A DNA stretch of 64,000 bases from Rhizobium anhuiense. Lineage in GTDB: Bacteria; Pseudomonadota; Alphaproteobacteria; Rhizobiales; Rhizobiaceae. Made by a program: the position numbers and the translations under genes. The notes under the pieces were generated by a model. That model was not told the origin of the DNA, searched no databases, and saw only the letters and a program-made list of their open reading frames with translations. The DNA lies in contig NZ_ML133526.1 in NCBI RefSeq assembly GCF_003985145.1, positions 162,026 to 226,025 on the forward strand, given 5' to 3'. Positions 60,668-64,000 of this stretch are shown in pieces (within the stretch, counting starts at the first letter, position 1; every line of letters starts with the position of its first letter).

Positions 60668-61906
60668 ATGAACCAGACACTCGGCGCCAGGCTGTCCCCG
60701 GATCTGACCGGCGCCAATGTCGAAGATGCAGGCGAGCATAACAGGGCGGTCGTCCTGCGCTGCATCCATCGCCAGGCGCCGATTTCGCGCGCCGAAATCG
60801 CCAGGCGGACGGGTTTTACCAAACCGGCGATCGCCCGGATCGTCGATCGCCTGCTGGACGAAGGCCTGATCATGGAAGCCCGCCGGCGACACGGGCTGCG
60901 GGGCCAGCCGGCGATCGAACTCGAGATCAATCCGGATGCCTGTTTTGCGATCGGCATCAACATCGATCGCGACCATCTGACGATCCTGGCCGTCGATGCC
61001 GTCGGCAATGTCCGTGCCCGCGTGCATCACGAAAAGCGCTTCATCCTGCCGGCGGAATTCCTGCAGCTCACCGCCGATGCGATTTCGCATTTCCAGCGCA
61101 GCCGCCTGATCGACGACGCGCGCCTGGCCGGTATCGGTCTCGCCATGCCGGATTGGCTCGGCGAGATTTCGCTCCTCGGCAAGCCCGACACCTATCAGGA
61201 ATGGACTTCATTCGATGTGCGCGCTGCTTTGGAGAACCTGACGCAGCATCCTGTCTTCATCGAAAACGAAGCCAATGCCGCGGCCCTTGCCGAACTCGAT
61301 TACGGATTGGGTGCCGAAAGCAGCAGCTTCTTCTACATCGCCATCAATGCCTGCCCGGGCGGAGGCCTGGTGCTTGACGGCAACGGTCATCGCGGCGCCA
61401 TGGGCCTCAGCGGCGAGATCGGCTGGCTCCCAATTGCCGATGACCGGGACGAGAAGGCACACAAGGTCCAGCTTCTCGGCGAGATATTCTCGCTGTTTTT
61501 CCTCTATGATTTTCTTGCCCGGCACGGCGTCGAGGTCAGCGTTCCCCACGATCTGCTGACGCTGGATGCACAGGGCAGGCGCCTGGTTTCACAGTGGCTG
61601 AAGGAAATGAGCGCGCATCTGGCCGTCGCCGTCAAGCATATCGGCATGATCGTCGATCCCGATGCCGTCCTTGTCGGCGGCCGGCTGCCGATCCGTATCG
61701 TCGACGAGCTGCTTCGGTATGTGCACGAGCATCTCGACGCCGAGGACACCAACCTCCCCTCGCTTCACCGTGCCTCGCTCGGAGAGGATGCTTCGGCCAT
61801 GGGGGCGGCGGTCATGCCGATGGCGGCGGCCCTGATGCTCGCATCGGCCGATGCTGCTCAACGCACACGTTCGCCACTCAAGAATATGGATCGCCTGAAC
61901 AATTGA
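60668..61906 (+). CDS. ROK-family transcriptional regulator (second copy)
   Basis: A 412-residue NagC-like protein. The N-terminal helix-turn-helix (NRAVVLRCIHRQAPISRAEI, then GFTKPAIARIVDRLLDEGLI) precedes a ROK domain. The zinc cluster is absent (GHRGAMGLSGEIGWLP without cysteines) and no kinase phosphate loop is seen. Three in-frame ATGs are possible (60623, 60644, 60668); the last has AAGGA at good distance, while the first overlaps the permease stop. It lies inside the importer operon and probably senses the imported sugar or its phosphate. Confidence 0.88.
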   Translation: MNQTLGARLSPDLTGANVEDAGEHNRAVVLRCIHRQAPISRAEIARRTGFTKPAIARIVDRLLDEGLIMEARRRHGLRGQPAIELEINPDACFAIGINIDRDHLTILAVDAVGNVRARVHHEKRFILPAEFLQLTADAISHFQRSRLIDDARLAGIGLAMPDWLGEISLLGKPDTYQEWTSFDVRAALENLTQHPVFIENEANAAALAELDYGLGAESSSFFYIAINACPGGGLVLDGNGHRGAMGLSGEIGWLPIADDRDEKAHKVQLLGEIFSLFFLYDFLARHGVEVSVPHDLLTLDAQGRRLVSQWLKEMSAHLAVAVKHIGMIVDPDAVLVGGRLPIRIVDELLRYVHEHLDAEDTNLPSLHRASLGEDASAMGAAVMPMAAALMLASADAAQRTRSPLKNMDRLNN

Positions 61907-61930
61907 AACGGCCAGCTAGGCCCCAGGGAT

Positions 61931-61965
61931 TTTGGTGAAGATCGGAGAACTTTGGTGAAGATCGG
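61931..61965 (+). repeat. 15-bp tandem duplication at a translation start
   Basis: TTTGGTGAAGATCGG occurs at 61931-61945 and again at 61951-61965, 20 bases apart. The second copy contains the GTG start of the isomerase gene; the first is a decoy start in front of it. Confidence 0.8.
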
Positions 61966-62809
61966 CTTTTACACCTCGACATTCAATGATCGTCCCCTGG
62001 AGGAAGTGGTGGAATTCGCCGCGTCGGCCGGTTTCGACGCAATCGAGATCGATGTCGGCGGCCATATCAAGACACCCGATCAGGTGACGGGCGCCGTCGC
62101 GCTTGCACGCGGCCCCGGCCTCTTCGTGTCGTCGATCACCTATTTCGGCAACCAGCTCGATGCCGACCCGACAAGACGCCAGGAACTTCGAGCAAAGACC
62201 GCCGAATTTGCCAGTGCGATTGGAGAAGCGGACGTTCCGATCTTCGTGATCTTCCCGGGCCGGGACGACACGGCCAGCGACGAAGCCAATTATGATGACT
62301 TCGCCGAATTCGCAAACCGGCTGATTGCGCAGACGCAATCGAGCGGCCTCACCTTCGCGATCGAGAACTGGCCGGGTCCGAAGGACAATTTCATCGGCAC
62401 GACACCGAAAGGGTGGCAGGAGCTTTTTCGGCGGATCGACAATCCCCGCTTCGGCCTGGAATTCGATCCCTCGCACCTCATCCGCATCGGCGTCGATCCC
62501 TATCAGGCGATGGAGGCGGTGAAGGACCGCATTGCCATCCTTCATGCCAAGGACACGGCCATCGATCCGGAGATACTGCAGGCTGTCGGCTATCACGGCA
62601 AAGGCTGGTGGCAATACAAGCTGCCCGGGCTCGGCCTCATCGATTGGCCGAGGTTCCTGCGCCAGGCGCGTGGCTCCGGCTTCGATGGCACGCTGTCCAT
62701 AGAACACGAGGATGCCGCCTATGGCTGGCCAGGCAAGGACTTAGCCGCGCGAAAAGAGGGCGAGCGCTTCGGGCTCGATTATTTGAGAAATGTCCTGAAC
62801 GGACTTTGA
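61955..62809 (+). CDS. Sugar phosphate isomerase/epimerase (TIM-barrel, AP-endonuclease-2-like)
   Basis: A 284-residue TIM barrel of the IolE/xylose-isomerase-like superfamily: start VKIGFYTSTFNDRPLEEVVE, middle strand FAIENWPGPKDNFIGTTPKG, metal-site regions GLEFDPSHLIRIG, ILHAKDTAI and SIEHEDAAYGWPGKD. It probably isomerises or epimerises a ketose or inositol-like intermediate with a divalent metal. GTG at 61955 has GGAGAA five bases upstream; TTG at 61952 is possible. It lies between ROK and ATPase genes of the mannoside operon. Confidence 0.88.
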   Translation: MKIGFYTSTFNDRPLEEVVEFAASAGFDAIEIDVGGHIKTPDQVTGAVALARGPGLFVSSITYFGNQLDADPTRRQELRAKTAEFASAIGEADVPIFVIFPGRDDTASDEANYDDFAEFANRLIAQTQSSGLTFAIENWPGPKDNFIGTTPKGWQELFRRIDNPRFGLEFDPSHLIRIGVDPYQAMEAVKDRIAILHAKDTAIDPEILQAVGYHGKGWWQYKLPGLGLIDWPRFLRQARGSGFDGTLSIEHEDAAYGWPGKDLAARKEGERFGLDYLRNVLNGL

Positions 62810-62831
62810 CGGCAATTTCTGGAGGACTGTT

Positions 62832-63893
62832 ATGGCCCATGTTTCGGTCAACAATGCGCGCAAGGACTACGGTGCGTTCAAAGCCATCAAAGGCGTATCG
62901 GTCGACATCGGCGACGGCGAGTTCGTCGTGCTGGTCGGCCCGTCGGGCTGCGGCAAATCCACGCTTCTGCGAATGATCGCAGGTCTCGAGGGCATCACTT
63001 CAGGGCAGATTCAGATCGGCAAGCATATCGTCAACGAGCTTGCGCCCAAGGATCGGGATATCGCCATGGTGTTCCAGAATTACGCGCTCTACCCGCACAT
63101 GACCGTCGCGAAGAACATGGGCTTTTCGTTGCGGCTGAAACGAATGCCAAGGACGGAGATCGACCAGCGGGTCGGCAATGCCGCCAAGATCCTCGGTCTC
63201 GAGAGCCTTCTGGAAAGATATCCGAAACAGCTGTCCGGCGGCCAGAGGCAGCGGGTGGCGATGGGGCGGGCAATCGTGCGGGATCCGGCCGTCTTCCTGT
63301 TCGACGAGCCTTTGTCGAACCTCGACGCCAAACTCAGGGTGCAGATGCGCTCGGAGATCAAGGAACTGCATCAACGGCTGCAGACGACGACCATCTATGT
63401 CACCCATGATCAGATCGAAGCCATGACCATGGCCGACAAGATCGTCGTCATGAAGGATGGGCTGATCGAGCAGTCAGGCTCTCCGCTGGAATTGTACGAT
63501 CGTCCGAACAACCTTTTCGTTGCCGGCTTCATCGGCTCCCCGGCGATGAATTTCATCGCGGGCAAGATGACGGAAGACGGGTTTCGAACTGCCGACGGCC
63601 TGCTGCTGCCGAGCGAGCGACGTCCGCCCGCAGCCGTGACCTACGGCATTCGTCCCGAGCATATCCAGTTGGACCCCGGCGGGATCGAGGTCACGACGGT
63701 GGTCGTCGAGCCTACGGGTTCTGAGACGCTGGTCATCGTCCGGCTGGGAACGCAGACGCTGACCTGCGTCTTCCGGGAACGGATCAGGGCGGCACCCGGC
63801 GAGGTGCTGAGGATTGCGCCGATCCACGATGCGGTTCACTTGTTCGCCGCAGACGAACAGCGGATCACGTCAGGCGAAGCCGCGCTGAACTGA
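62832..63893 (+). CDS. Sugar ABC transporter ATP-binding protein (MsmK/UgpC type)
   Basis: A 353-residue ATPase: Walker A GPSGCGKSTLLRMIAGLEG, Q-loop MVFQNYALYPHMTVAKNMGF, signature QLSGGQRQRVAMGRAIVRDP, Walker B FLFDEPLSNLDAKLR, H-loop VTHDQIEAMTMADKIVVM, and a C-terminal TOBE domain (GIRPEHIQLDPGGIEV). It energises the importer 57474-60626 and, like other MsmK-type ATPases, might also serve the ATPase-less importer at 13386-16465. A GGAGG ribosome site precedes the ATG. It is the last gene of the operon. Confidence 0.97.
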   Translation: MAHVSVNNARKDYGAFKAIKGVSVDIGDGEFVVLVGPSGCGKSTLLRMIAGLEGITSGQIQIGKHIVNELAPKDRDIAMVFQNYALYPHMTVAKNMGFSLRLKRMPRTEIDQRVGNAAKILGLESLLERYPKQLSGGQRQRVAMGRAIVRDPAVFLFDEPLSNLDAKLRVQMRSEIKELHQRLQTTTIYVTHDQIEAMTMADKIVVMKDGLIEQSGSPLELYDRPNNLFVAGFIGSPAMNFIAGKMTEDGFRTADGLLLPSERRPPAAVTYGIRPEHIQLDPGGIEVTTVVVEPTGSETLVIVRLGTQTLTCVFRERIRAAPGEVLRIAPIHDAVHLFAADEQRITSGEAALN

Positions 63894-63925
63894 CCCGGCC
63901 GATTGCCCCCTCCCCTTCGGCCGGG
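63894..63925 (+). terminator. Hairpin after the ABC ATPase gene
   Basis: CCCGGCCGA (63894-63902) and TCGGCCGGG (63917-63925) pair perfectly across a 14-base loop, starting one base after the stop codon. It is a likely operon terminator, although the sequence beyond is unreliable. Confidence 0.55.
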
Positions 63926-63933
63926 CTTCGGTC

Positions 63934-64000
63934 GGGGGGGGGGGGGGGGGGGCCCCCCCCCCCCCCACGCGCCCGCAGCGGAGGGCGGGGGTGGGGGGGG
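63934..64000. other. Homopolymer G/C runs, probable contig-end artefact
   Basis: Nineteen G (63934-63952) run directly into fourteen C (63953-63966), and the last bases are again nearly all G. Such a perfect G/C block at the window end is far more like low-quality sequence or assembly error than biology. Confidence 0.75.

Overview
The window is high-GC alphaproteobacterial DNA, most likely from Rhizobium (R. leguminosarum/etli group). The best evidence is a complete vicibactin-type siderophore locus in the gene order known from R. leguminosarum (vbsP, vbsGSO, vbsADL, rpoI, vbsC). The many ABC uptake systems, LysR/GntR/ROK regulators and TGA-N9-TCA iron boxes fit the same group. The accessory, catabolic content suggests a large replicon or plasmid, but no replication or transfer gene is present to prove it. 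I found no tRNA, rRNA, CRISPR array, insertion sequence or phage gene.

Layout: 1-1134, the tail of a sugar ABC ATPase and a GNAT acetyltransferase. 1303-4738, an MFS/SDR/cyclophilin-like operon with a divergent LysR regulator. 4780-13259, an unassigned catabolic island: creatininase-family amidohydrolase, LysR regulator, NitT/TauT-type ABC importer, cytosine-deaminase-like amidohydrolase, FAD-linked oxidase, NAD(P)H oxidoreductase and RidA protein. A shared 38-bp operator-like block precedes both the creatininase gene and the importer operon. 13386-18854, a GntR-controlled operon with a fused NanE-NanK enzyme and a sugar ABC importer lacking an ATPase. 19058-27854, a divergent FCD-type GntR operon with a dipeptide-type ABC importer, two lyases of the DHDPS/N-acetylneuraminate lyase superfamily and, further on, a nucleoside 2-deoxyribosyltransferase-like gene.

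27955-42426 is the siderophore region. It encodes a phosphopantetheinyl transferase, ornithine hydroxylase, C-A-PCP-TE synthetase with MbtH partner, hydroxyornithine acyltransferase, MATE exporter, PLP enzyme (proposed epimerase), ECF sigma factor, GNAT acetylase, FhuF-like reductase and TonB-dependent receptor. Two divergent TAAA(T/C)-N16-CGTCATT promoters drive vbsG and vbsA, and RirA-type boxes lie in front of rpoI/vbsC and the receptor. Production, export, uptake and iron release are therefore encoded together.

42769-51300 holds a secreted L,D-transpeptidase, an OmpA-like lipoprotein, a GH3 glycosidase divergent from a TetR regulator across a long palindrome, an alpha/beta hydrolase divergent from a LysR regulator, and a chemoreceptor. 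51639-63893 is a mannoside-type carbohydrate locus: GH38 alpha-mannosidase, two ROK regulators, a Gfo/Idh/MocA oxidoreductase, a sugar ABC importer (binding protein, two permeases, ATPase) and a TIM-barrel isomerase. Near-identical 20-bp operator candidates precede the mannosidase/ROK pair and the importer operon. The last ~67 bases are homopolymer G/C runs that look like a contig-end artefact.

One recurring architecture is a strong inverted repeat just behind every one of the four ABC binding-protein genes, before the next importer gene.
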